Positions 1 through 8,900 of a DNA stretch of 52,582 nt are shown piece after piece. Source of the stretch: Verrucomicrobiota bacterium. GTDB lineage: Bacteria; Verrucomicrobiota; Verrucomicrobiia; Opitutales; Opitutaceae. The stretch spans positions 1 through 52,582 of the forward strand of contig JAUVVA010000012.1 of the NCBI GenBank assembly GCA_030604905.1, given 5' to 3'. The notes under the pieces are model-generated. The model was given only the letters and a program-made list of their open reading frames with translations. It searched no databases and was not told the DNA's origin. The stretch's first letter is position 1. Each line of letters opens with the position of its first letter. The position numbers were made by a program, and so were the translations under genes.

Positions 1-1032
1 GAAAGTGAATGGGTCGCCGTCTGAATCACTTGTCGAGCGAATCTCCCGGAAAGCGACATTGGAGTCACCTTCGGTCACCGCAGCCCTCGCCATTGCCGCC
101 TCCTCCGTATCTTCGTCAGAAAGCACATCCGCCAGTGAACTGCTCATCGATTGGCGTGAATAGCTTGAAAATGAGATCTGGGCCGAAGCGTTTGTGGCAA
201 CCTGAGGTCGAGTGGTGCTGTTGACAGTTCCGGTCGTGACGAGTCCGGAACCCAAGCGGCTGTAGACGTCCTGCACAGTGCTCAGGTTGCTCGCGGACAC
301 CGCTTGTAGCTGGGCCGGCGGCACCACCCAAAGCGAGCCACTCAAAGTGCCCGATGCGGTTACGACCCCCGCGTCGTTAACTGTGACCTCTCCGCCGTAG
401 TCTAATGTTTCGGTCTTCTGACCCGAAACCGAAATTGTAACAGGTATGCTGTTTTGAACATGGCCGCTTCCATTCCAATGAGCGCATTGAACAAAAAGTT
501 GGCAGGTAACACCGCCGGGAGGGGGGAGGGCCGTCACGTAAACGGTTGTGCTACCTGACCATGGCACATTTTGCCCGAAAAAGCTTTGATAGACTCCCGG
601 CCCTACCAACGAGCCCCCGACCCTGATTGGATCGGCGCCTTGATAAACGACATGAATTGGAACGATGGCTGCGCCCGTGGAACTTACAGTCGCTGCCCCA
701 ACTGATGCTGTGATAGTCGCCGCACCAGAAGTTGCTGTCACACTACCACCTGTTGCCGAGGCGCTCGCGGGAAGGGGCCTCGTTCCACTTGTATCACTGT
801 AGAACAAGCCTGTTGTTACACTTCCGGTTAGTGTTTGTATCCGGAACTTCTTTGGCGGTAGACTCGGCACAAATTCATTGATGCCAACCAACGTTGCCGT
901 GCCCGTCCTGCTTTCATACCGGACCGAGTGGAGCGCAAGCCCCGTCTGTGGCCCACAAGACCCTTGGGACCAAATACTTGGAATGGATAGGAGGGAGAGG
1001 CTTACGGCGAGAACAAGGCGCAGGCGAGGCAT
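1..1032 (-). CDS. Secreted protein of unknown function, C-terminus beyond window edge
   Basis: An uninterrupted frame of 344 codons runs from an ATG at 1032 to the left edge with no stop, so only the N-terminal part is visible. It opens with a signal peptide (MPRLRLVLAVSLSLLSIPS..SQ), which predicts export. The body is rich in Ser, Thr, Gly and Val with beta-strand character (for example SATGGSVTATSGAATITASV), like surface or Ig-type proteins, but I recognise no named domain and no catalytic motif. The last visible stretch, SDSDGDPFTF, is acidic. It is the last visible gene of a three-gene minus-strand run; 74 bp separate it from the previous stop. The frame stays open and hydrophobic upstream of the chosen ATG, so an earlier non-ATG start is possible. 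Function unknown. Confidence 0.7.
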   Translation of the reverse strand, partial: MPRLRLVLAVSLSLLSIPSIWSQGSCGPQTGLALHSVRYESRTGTATLVGINEFVPSLPPKKFRIQTLTGSVTTGLFYSDTSGTRPLPASASATGGSVTATSGAATITASVGAATVSSTGAAIVPIHVVYQGADPIRVGGSLVGPGVYQSFFGQNVPWSGSTTVYVTALPPPGGVTCQLFVQCAHWNGSGHVQNSIPVTISVSGQKTETLDYGGEVTVNDAGVVTASGTLSGSLWVVPPAQLQAVSASNLSTVQDVYSRLGSGLVTTGTVNSTTRPQVATNASAQISFSSYSRQSMSSSLADVLSDEDTEEAAMARAAVTEGDSNVAFREIRSTSDSDGDPFTF

Positions 1033-1106
1033 GGGAAGGGGGACGCGGAACAGGACTAGGAGAAACGAGAGGGCGAGGCGTTGCGGGACAATTTTTGAAG
1101 ACGGCC

Positions 1107-1613
1107 TTAAGGCGAGAAGACGATCAGACCAGCCACGTTCGCCGTGGTTGGATCAACGCCTCCGCCAAGGCTCTGCTGATAAAGCTCAAGATAGGTGAAG
1201 CCTCGACTGGTATGGGCGGCGTCGGCAGGGTTGAAGGGATCAAGGCCTTGTTCGATCTCCCAGCCATTGGGGATACCGTCCCCGTCGAAGTCGTCGCCGT
1301 AGGGATCGGTACTGGGTTGGTCAGTGTAGCGGAGGCGGAGGAAGACCCTGGGTGGCGTGGGCGAGAGCCAGAAGCCGTAGTGTAACCAAGCATCCGAGCC
1401 CTGCTCAATGAGCGGCAGGAAGGTCCAGGACATCAGCGTCTCGGAGTGCAAAATGAAGTAGGTGCGGCCGCTGGTGCCCCACCACGATAACCTCCATGCG
1501 CCGGAAGTGGAGTCGATGGAGAGGGCAGATGCCTCGTTATCGAGGTCGGTGGGTTGAGCAGAGGCAATGGCGACGGGAACCAGCGCCAAGGCGACAAATC
1601 CGGGGAATTTCAT
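1107..1613 (-). CDS. Small secreted protein with Asp-rich calcium-binding-type motif
   Basis: 168 residues. Residues 1-19 form a signal peptide (MKFPGFVALALVPVAIASA). Residues 50-97 carry the pattern 'YFILHSETLMSW..PL', ending in 'PRVFLRLRY', which recurs in C-terminal parts of secreted Verrucomicrobial proteins. Residues 103-131 carry a thrombospondin-type-3/dockerin-like Asp-rich motif (GDDFDGDGIPNGWEIEQGLD) of the kind that binds calcium. In larger proteins this combination is a C-terminal tail; here it makes up nearly the whole protein, so the gene may be a stand-alone module or the remains of something longer. It lies 12 bp after the previous gene's stop and is probably co-transcribed with both neighbours. 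No enzymatic function can be assigned. Confidence 0.7.
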   Translation of the reverse strand: MKFPGFVALALVPVAIASAQPTDLDNEASALSIDSTSGAWRLSWWGTSGRTYFILHSETLMSWTFLPLIEQGSDAWLHYGFWLSPTPPRVFLRLRYTDQPSTDPYGDDFDGDGIPNGWEIEQGLDPFNPADAAHTSRGFTYLELYQQSLGGGVDPTTANVAGLIVFSP

Positions 1614-1625
1614 TGCGAGTGGCAG

Positions 1626-2387
1626 TTAGTGCCTCGTGGTGGTGGGCATCTTCCAAAAGTGGATCGTCGTGTTTACCGGCTTGGGCGGGCTCTTCGCGAG
1701 TTCCGCCGCACGGGCTTCCGCTTCCGCCATGCGTTGCGCGTAGTCGGCGGCAAGATTCTCTCGGTTGATCTGGTAATAGGCGTGGAAGTAGTCCAAGCCG
1801 GCGAGCGTGCCGGCGACGGCTTCAAGGTCTTCTTCGGTACCCTCGACAAAGTAGTGAGACGTGGTGTCCGCTTTGGTGAAGAGCGACAAGCCTGCCGGAC
1901 GCTGGTCCGTCGGTAGCTCCGCCACGGAGCCCTCGCCGATGAAGGGGAACCAAGCAAAAACGTGGGTTGCCGTCTCAAGCTGGGTAACTTGGGAGAGTAA
2001 GCGGAAGTCCACGTTAGACCAGGCTTGGTAACGTTTGCCCTCGTGCCACCAGTTCAGATCCGAGACGGTGGGTGTGTCACTGGTGCCCCGATACACCGTG
2101 ACAGAAACGGACAATTGCTCGTAGGTCTTTGCGGCACGGCCTTCATCCTCGGCAATCTGTTCGGGTGTGGGCTGCGTGACGGGCGCCGGAGGCGGCTGCG
2201 GAATGGTCGGCAGCTGCGGCGGCGTGATGCGGATGTAGGTGACCTTGTGAGTGCCGAGGTTCACCGTCTTGCGGACGAGTTCCGTCACGGCAACCGGTAT
2301 GGGTGTGGCGCCTGGCGCCTCCTCGGCGCAAAGCGCATTCACAACCAACAGGCTACAAGACACAAACCAAGCAAGGCGGGGCTTCAT
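1626..2387 (-). CDS. Secreted hypothetical protein
   Basis: 253 residues starting with a signal peptide (MKPRLAWFVSCSLLVVNALCAEE). A Pro-rich linker (roughly residues 55-78, with PPQLPTIPQPPPAPV) separates the N-terminus from a mixed alpha/beta body. The C-terminal third (residues about 195-235) is helical and charged (ENLAADYAQRMAEAEARAAELAKS). I recognise no family. It heads the three-gene minus-strand run at the left edge, with 12 bp to the next gene. All three products are predicted to be exported, so they may act together at the cell surface, but that is inference from position only. Confidence 0.65.
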   Translation of the reverse strand: MKPRLAWFVSCSLLVVNALCAEEAPGATPIPVAVTELVRKTVNLGTHKVTYIRITPPQLPTIPQPPPAPVTQPTPEQIAEDEGRAAKTYEQLSVSVTVYRGTSDTPTVSDLNWWHEGKRYQAWSNVDFRLLSQVTQLETATHVFAWFPFIGEGSVAELPTDQRPAGLSLFTKADTTSHYFVEGTEEDLEAVAGTLAGLDYFHAYYQINRENLAADYAQRMAEAEARAAELAKSPPKPVNTTIHFWKMPTTTRH

Positions 2388-2711
2388 CGGCGGGCTTTAG
2401 TTGTTAAAGATGGCGGAAACTACGTATTCTGACGCCCGAGAAACGCCACCACGTTGTGCCGGGTCAATCGCGGGGGCATTACCTCCGTAGTTATTTACAG
2501 AATTTTACCTGCTAGAAGCCCACTATTCACGAGGGTCTTTTACAGCCAATCGCCGTTGTCGCACTTGGTGCAAGAGGGGCACCGCCACCCCAATGCTGTC
2601 CCACTTCGGACGCGCAGTGGCTGCGTAAGTATCAGGTTAATGGAGGGAAGCCGCTTTCCGCGGCTGCTCACGATTTGAAGCTCGGCGGCGAGCGCGGTGG
2701 GGACTGGCCGG
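2388..2711. other. Intergenic region between the left-edge operon and the IS4 remnant
   Basis: Lower GC than its surroundings. It presumably holds the promoter of the minus-strand run that starts at 2387, but no clear -35/-10 pair stands out. I see no continuation of the rhodanese-like gene here, so the part of that gene beyond the transposase remnant has been lost or moved. Confidence 0.4.
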
Positions 2712-3650
2712 GTGAACTCCAGTCAAGCTGCCTTCGCCCAGGTCATGGCGCGCATCCCGTTTCAGCGCGCCTACCACGCCTGCGAGGTCGCCTCGCCACG
2801 CGCTGACGCACTTTCGCCGTGGGATCACTTTCTCGCGCTTCGTTTTGCGCAGATGACCTTCCGCCAGAGCTTGTGCGACATCGAGGCATGCCTGCGGGCC
2901 CAGCATGGACTGGTCTCCATTTTGGGTTTCGCGGCACGATCACCCACAGCGCGCTCGCCCGCGCCAACGAGCAGCGCGATTGGCGGCCATGGGCGCTGCT
3001 TGCGAGGAAGCTGATGCCCAAGGTTCGCGCGCTCTATCAGCCGGAACCGGCGGCGTTGGATTTGGACGTGCCGTGATCGCGGTAGACTCCAGCCTCATCG
3101 ACATGAGCCTAGCGCTGTGTCCGTGGGCCAACTTCACCGGCGTCAAAGCCGCGCTCAAGCTGCATGCCGCGACCTCCGCGGTCCGGTTCCCGCTTTCGTT
3201 AACGCGACCTCCGGGGAGGCGAAAGACCTGAGCGGCTTGGATCAGCTGCCCGTCGAGCCGGGCGCGGTATACATGTAAGTCATCCTCGCCCGCCCCGACG
3301 TCCTTTTCTACGTGCGCGCTTCGCACCCGGTTCCCCCAGGCACCTCGCTTCGCGCCGACCAGATCATCCGCCTCAACGGCACGGACGCCCCGGAACGTTG
3401 GATGGGAGACTTGCGCCGCGTCACCCTCTACGATGCCGACAACTCCCGGCGTCTCATCTTCTGGAGCAATCTCTGGAGCGCTCCAGTCGCCGTCGTCGCC
3501 GAAGCCTATCACCAGCGTTGGCAGATCGAGCTGTTCTTCCGCTGGCTCAAGCACGGCCTGCGCATCCAGACCTTCTACGGCACGAGCGATAACGCCGTGC
3601 TCCTTCAGCTTTGGGTCTCGATCTGCGTTTATATCGCTATGGCGGGTGTC
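2712..3650 (+). pseudogene. IS4-family DDE transposase, decayed by frameshifts and a deletion
   Basis: Transposase-like sequence is spread over three frames. The N-terminus (from a GTG at 2712: 'FAQVMARIPFQRAYHACEV', 'WDHFLALRFAQMTFRQSLCDIE') matches the IS4 N-terminal pattern. It continues in another frame ('FRGTITHSALARANEQRDWRPWALL') and then a third ('VIAVDSSLIDMSLALCPWA', which carries the first catalytic Asp). The 'LDQLPVEPGAVYM' segment hits a stop at 3278-3280, exactly where the second Asp (usual 'VMDRGY') should be; that piece seems deleted. The C-terminal part is clear: YHQRWQIELFFRWLK fits the IS4 signature Y-2-R-3-E-6-K, including the catalytic Glu. The end is truncated and no terminal inverted repeats were found. 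The element cannot encode an active enzyme. Confidence 0.85.
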
Positions 3651-3951
3651 CCACTCGGTTTCGGTGAGGCGGAGATCGCCGGGCAAGTGGCCTTGATTAA
3701 ACTCGCGGGCGGCGCGGGCGTCGATTCAGAGCACCGGGGTGAGGCGGGCGAGATCGCGTGCAGTCTTGGGGGACGCGTTCGCCATATAGGTGTGTGACGT
3801 TCACCTCGGCTCGGAGCGGGTGCTAGCGATGTGCGGCGGTGGCGAGGAGCGCGGACAAGACGAGGATGCAGAACGCTTCGCCGAGGGCGCGCCGCCAAGC
3901 GGCGCGGCGGGGGCGGACCGCGCCGGCGGGTGACTCACTGCACGCGGACAT
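3650..3951 (-). pseudogene. Rhodanese-like membrane-anchored protein, 5' part only, disrupted
   Basis: An ATG at 3951 overlaps the last codons of the DUF1573 gene, the usual sign of translational coupling. The frame gives a short basic N-terminus and one hydrophobic segment (EAFCILVLSALLATAA), then a TAG at 3823-3825. Further on, in another frame, a rhodanese-like core appears: 'RLTPVL*IDARAAREFNQGH' followed by 'LPGDLRLTETEWD'. The TGA at 3726-3728 stands where a Trp would be expected (VLWIDAR), so a single G-to-A change probably made it. Homology stops near 3650, where the IS4 remnant begins on the other strand, so the catalytic Cys loop is missing. Rhodanese domains move sulfane sulfur or act as sulfur relays; this copy must be inactive. 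The family call rests on a short motif. Confidence 0.65.
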
Positions 3952-4642
3952 AGACTACGCGTTCGACGATCTCGTCGCCGCGCTGGAAGCGGAGGCGGAG
4001 GGTTGAGCGGAGGGCTTGGACGCGTGTGGTGGCGGATGGAGGCGAGGGTTGAACGTCCACAAGAATCGGCTCGTCGGTGCCGGCGGTGGGGCGGCGGAGC
4101 GTGACTTGGAGCGAGTCGTCGGCCCCGGTGACGTCGAGGAGCTTAGCCTTCGAGTCTGGGTGCAGTTTGACCTGGAAAGATTTGGTTCGCGCCCCCTCGG
4201 CGGGCGTCCAGAGCAGGAGGCGCGGCGTGATCTCGACCCATTCGTGCGCGGTGATGCGCCAAGTGAGGACGTAAGGTTCTCGGCCCGACTCGTCGGTGGT
4301 GACGGTGATGCGGCTGGTTTGTTGGGTGCCGTTGCGCGTGTAGCCGACGGAGATACTTCCCTGTGCGCCCGGAGCTATGGCCTCGGCAGGAAAGACGGGC
4401 TTGGTGCATCCGCAGCTCGCGGTGACGCTGATGATGCTAACGGGGCGGGAGCCTGCGTTGGTGAAGGTGAACTCGGCGCGGACGGATTCTTCCGCCGGGC
4501 TGAGTTCCGCGGCCTGTTCGGTATGCTCCCAGCGAAGGCCCGCCCACGCTGAGGTGGCACTTGCGAGGAGGAGAAGTGCGGCAGTCGATAGCCTGGAAAT
4601 GGCTAAGGTAAATTGAGCGGTCGGATGGAAGGTGCGCACCAC
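3935..4642 (-). CDS. DUF1573 family exported protein
   Basis: 235 residues. An N-terminal hydrophobic segment (about residues 11-34, ISRLSTAALLLLASATSAWA) is a signal peptide. The DUF1573 Ig-like domain follows: 'EFTFTNAGSRPVSIISVTASCGCTKP' spans residues 57-82, with the family's hallmark Cys-Gly-Cys at 77-79. A second beta-sandwich part occupies the rest. DUF1573 proteins are periplasmic or outer-surface proteins of unknown role, often beside thiol or sulfur-handling partners. That fits the rhodanese-like gene whose start overlaps this gene's stop, now a pseudogene. Upstream, 342 bp contain no gene and should hold its promoter. The gene is intact, so the loss of its partner is either recent or tolerated. 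Confidence 0.85.
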   Translation of the reverse strand: MVRTFHPTAQFTLAISRLSTAALLLLASATSAWAGLRWEHTEQAAELSPAEESVRAEFTFTNAGSRPVSIISVTASCGCTKPVFPAEAIAPGAQGSISVGYTRNGTQQTSRITVTTDESGREPYVLTWRITAHEWVEITPRLLLWTPAEGARTKSFQVKLHPDSKAKLLDVTGADDSLQVTLRRPTAGTDEPILVDVQPSPPSATTRVQALRSTLRLRFQRGDEIVERVVYVRVQ

Positions 4643-4984
4643 GAGCCCTATTTTCTATCAGGTCCTTGCGATAGAAAAGCCCAAGTTGTGGGGGTTGGGG
4701 TGGACGAGGCGGGCGGCGGTCCCGGGCTGTCAGGAGGAATTGCAACTGGGTGTGCGGGTCGACCGTTCGCGACCATCAGGATTCGGCAAGGCGCGGGACT
4801 GTAGCCGATGTTACTTACGTCAGTGTGCAGTCGAGAGGCCACTTCGACACTTTCCGGAATTTTGTCCCCAATCCGTCCCCACGAAACCAGCTTACCTATG
4901 AAGTTATGTGCCCACCCCGGGCACCACTGTTTTTCAGAGGAGAAACCCAAACCGACGGTCAACCGTTGCCAGGTAAGTGTGGCA
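4643..4984. other. Non-coding stretch upstream of the DUF1573 gene
   Basis: No convincing gene on either strand. It contains AT-richer patches (around 4648-4690 and 4855-4930) that could include the minus-strand promoter of the DUF1573 gene. Nothing else was recognised. Confidence 0.35.
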
Positions 4985-4989
4985 ACGGT

Positions 4990-5290
4990 TGGGAAAAGCC
5001 CGCCGCGCATCGGAAAGGCCGCCGGATACGCTGGAACTTTGAGTCCAGGGAAGAGGCAGACGCCGAGAAGGATCGTTTGGAGATCGAGGCGGCCGACGTT
5101 GCCGGCGCCATCCGTCCCGTAAACACCGTCTCACTCCCACCCAAGTCGCCCAAGCGGAGGCGGCCTTTTTGCGTCTGGAGGACAAGCCTCTCATCCACGC
5201 CGTGGAGTGGTTTCTTGGCGCGACCTCCGGCAAATCACCATCCAGTGGAACCTCGCGGCATGGCTCGCCCGCTACTCGCTTAGCCTCTCA
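4990..5290 (+). pseudogene. Decayed N-terminal fragment of a tyrosine-recombinase-like integrase
   Basis: Three successive frames give pieces that read as one protein: 'RRIRWNFESREEADAEKDRL' then 'EIEAADV'; next 'LTPTQVAQAEAAFLRLEDKP' then 'LIHAVEWFLGA'; and last 'ITIQWNLAAWLARYS'. The order (Arg-rich start, a charged 'F.SREEA..E.DRLEIEAA' helix, then 'L..AV.WFLA') resembles the DNA-binding N-terminal half of phage-type integrases found in this phylum. The catalytic domain with its R-H-R-Y residues is absent, and the sequence degenerates after about 5290. With the nearby IS4 remnant it marks a site of past mobile-element activity. The family call rests on pattern likeness only. Confidence 0.45.
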
Positions 5291-5942
5291 TTCTTTGAGG
5301 CACAGCTTTGGCGCGGGTCCCTGTCCGGCGTGCCGTCTCGTTTTTGGCCAGTCGAATCCTGAAGAAGACCTTTCGCGCCGCCCCAGCCGCCTTCTGCGCG
5401 ACGTGCTCATCCGCCCACTTCGGTTGCTTGGGGGCAAACGGGGCTTCGTCACTCATGCCGTCGGCGAAAGCGCTGGCAGCGACGGTCCACCCCGCTTCGA
5501 ATTGGTGCGTCAATCGGCCGTCATATCTGCGGTCTTCGGTGTTTCGCTTGAATTGGCAGTAGTTTCCGAAGCTCCTCCGGCCCTTCGGTAATACGTGGTC
5601 CTACATAAGGGTATATCCTCCATGCGACTCCAGCTTCTTCCCTGTCTCCAGCCGTTTCCGCCGTCCCGCGGCACCGTGAGCACCATCGCCTCGGCAAGCG
5701 CGCGGGGTGTGACCAGTTCCGTGGGCGTGGCTCTAAACCGGCGGCGGGATGAGGGCCGCGGGCCGCAGGACGCCACGCAATCCGATCTGAAAGCCTGAGC
5801 CCGGAGGACCACCATGCGCTCCTCCCACGGCCGGCTTTCTCTCGGGGACCTGGGTCGCCACCGGCAAGACCGCCGCCCTCGCCGAGGAGCGCCCCTCCGC
5901 CTGGCAGCGGCTCTCCTGCCGCATCGACTAACAGGCCGCGGT
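5291..5942. other. No confident gene; probable decayed sequence and promoter of the giant secreted protein
   Basis: Short open frames exist on both strands, but none has a recognisable domain, signal peptide or consistent codon bias. A plus-strand stretch ending at a TAA near 5930 ('FLSGTWVATGKTAALAEERP') looks like the C-terminus of an otherwise lost gene. The promoter of the following 5.9-kb gene must lie here, but no clear promoter elements were seen. Confidence 0.35.
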
Positions 5943-8900
5943 ATGATTGACGCGATGCGCATCCCGTTCCCCGTCCCGGCCCTGTGGGCGTCAATCCGTC
6001 TCCGCTCTCTCGGCCTCGCGCTGCTCGCCTGCATCGGCGTCCTCACCGCCCGCTCCGCTCCTCCGCTGCTGTCCGGGCCGCGCACCAACTCCGCCACCGT
6101 CGGCTCGCCCGTTTCCATTCAGCTCACCGCCAGCAACAGCCCCACGCTTTACACCGCCAGCGGCCTGCCCCCGGGGCTCACGTTGGACCCGCGCACCGGC
6201 CTCATCACCGGCACCCCCCGCTCCGCCGGTTCCTACACCGTCCGCGTCGCCGCGGCCAACGCCGACGGCACCAGCTTCGAGTCCTCGGGTGCCGGCCATT
6301 CCAACAACCAGTTCATCTACTTCACGGTCAACCCCGCCTCGACCCCCGACGGCTCGCCTATGCCCGCTCCCCGCCTCGCCGACTGGTCGCCATTCGTCCG
6401 TCTGCCCTTGGGCACGCCGTTTACCCGCGAAATCGTCGCGGAACATATCGACCCAAGCACGCGCCGCATTCTCCTCGGCGAACTCCCGCCGGGCCTCGCG
6501 CTCGTGGGAAACCGTATCGAAGGCGTTCCCACCCAGTCGGGCCTCTACTTCGCCGAAGTCGCGATCACCAACGCCGCCGGTCATAAAAACCTGCCGATTG
6601 TGTTCCACATCCCGATGGACGCCGCGCCCGCCCCCGCGCCCACCCTCTCGACACCCGCCCCGTTCGACACCGCTCCGGGCGAACTGATAGAACTCACGAT
6701 CGCGGCCGAGGGCGAGGTTCTCGAGTTTTCCGCCGGCCCCCTGCCCGTCGGCCTCCATCTCGACCGCGGCGGAGGCCGCATTTACGGGCGGCCGGTCACG
6801 CCCGGCGCCGCGCATATCGTCATCACCGCCCGAGGCCCCACCGGATGGGCCGAACCCGTGGTCTGGACGGTAAACGTCAGCGACGTTCCGACCCTGGATA
6901 CGGTAAGCATCAACCCCTCCACCTGGGTCCGCGGTGTCTCCTCCGCCGCTGCCTCCGTCTCCCCCAACCCCGGCACCGGCACCACTCGCTCGATCTCCGG
7001 CCTGCCCGTCGGCCTCGCCCCCTCCGGCTCGGGTATCTCCGGCACGCCGAGCGAGGCCGGCTTTTTCACGCCTCTCATCACCCTGACCAATCACGCCGGC
7101 TCCGCCTCCCGCACCGCGCCGCTCGTCGTCCTCAACCGCGACCTCGAACCTATGTCCGGAGATCACGCGCCCTTCGCCGCCATCGCCCACGGCTCCGGCC
7201 GTTTCGTGCGCGTCGGCTACGGCGGCGCCATCGCAAGCTCGGACGACCTCGGCGTCAGCTGGACGCCCCGCGCCTCGGGGGTCACCACGACCCTCTCGAA
7301 AGTCGCCTTCGGCGCCGACCGTTTCGTCGCCGTCGGCAACGGCTTCGTCATCACCTCGGCCGACGGCATCACCTGGTCCGCCCCCGTGAACCTCCCCGCC
7401 ACGGGCGACCCCCTCGCGGTCGCCGTCGGTGAACGGGGCATCATTATCCTCGGGAGCACGCGCGTCTTCACCTCGTCCGACGGACAGACCTGGACCAACT
7501 ACCCAAGCTATCTGGTCATGTCGGGAGCCGTCGGCGTCGGCTTCTTCGAGGGCGATTACGCCGTTTATGGCACGTCCGAGACGATCATCAACCGCTCCGG
7601 CGACGGCCTCCAGTGGACCGGGCCCCTCACCCTGCCGACCAACATCTACGCCGACCTCGGCATCGGTCGCGCCGGTTCCCAGTTTCTCCGCCGGGGCTTC
7701 AACGTCGCTCTTCAATCCTCCCGCGACTCGCTCGTCTGGACCGCGCGCGGCACCAGCTCCGATCTTACCTACGTCAACGACTTCGCCCACGGCGGCGGCG
7801 TGACGCTCCTCGTCGCGCGACTGCACTCCACCCCCCTCCTCCTCCGCAACCTCGGCCCTTGGGCCGGCGATGTCGTCCAGCCCGCCGATCAGGCCGCCAT
7901 CCGCGGCCAACCCTTCACGCTTGCCCTTGCCGCCAGCGAATCTCCGACCGCCTTCTTTGCCCACGGCCTCCCCGACGGACTCTCCCTCGACCCCGCCACG
8001 GGCCTGATCTCCGGCGCCCCCGGGCGCCCCGGCATCTACGGGATCACGGTCGCTTCCGCCAACGCCCTCGGCCCCAGCCGCCCGAAGCACTTCATGCTGC
8101 GCGTCAGCGACCACGCCGCTCCGCCCCCCGCCGTCGCCGGCGCCTTCTTCGTCGGCGGCGAGGTGGGCCGCCCCCTGAGCTATGACCCGCGCGTCCAGGC
8201 CGGCGCGCCTCCGATCTACGACGTCGCCCCGGCTGTTGCCTACACGATCAACGGCGCCCCTCCCGGCCTCGCGCTCGACCCGCAAAACGGCGTTCTCTCC
8301 GGCACCCCGTCGGCGCCCGGGACCTACACCACCGACTACACGCTCACCGGCCCCTTCCCCGAGACCCGCCACCGCGTCACCACCCGCATCGCCCCCGCCC
8401 AATGGCACACCACCTCGCTCGGCGACGGCAGCTCTTCCGCCAGCGAAGTCTGGTCGGCCAACGATCGCTTCGCCCTTCAACTCTCCCCCGGGCAGATGCT
8501 GTTCTCTGAAAACGGACGGGAATGGACGCCCCCCGCGCGAATCGCCCCCGCCGCCGCCGCCTTCACCGGCTTCGCCCACGGCGCCGGCCGCTATGTGCTT
8601 TCCACCTCGGGCGCCGTCTATGTCTCGGCCGACCTTTCCGAATGGACCCGCCACGAGCTCCCGCGCACCGAGGCCGTGCACAGCCTGCTCTTCGCCGCCT
8701 CCCGCTTCCTCCTGCTCGGTGGCACCGGCGCTTCGTCCTTCGTCCTGAGCTCCGCCGACGGCCAGACCTGGGCCGAGCACCCCCTCGGCCTCGATTATCG
8801 GTTTTGGCCCCGCTCGCTCGCCTACGGCAACGGTCGCTTTGTCTGCACTCTCGGCTACGGCAACATCGTCCTCACCTCCGCCGACGGCGAAACCTGGGCC

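Noticed and set aside
5280..5513. 77-residue minus-strand frame ('FADGMSDEAPFAPKQPKWAD')
   Set aside because: It looks moderately protein-like but has no known domain, no ribosome-binding site, and lies in a decayed region. Kept as undecided background rather than a gene.
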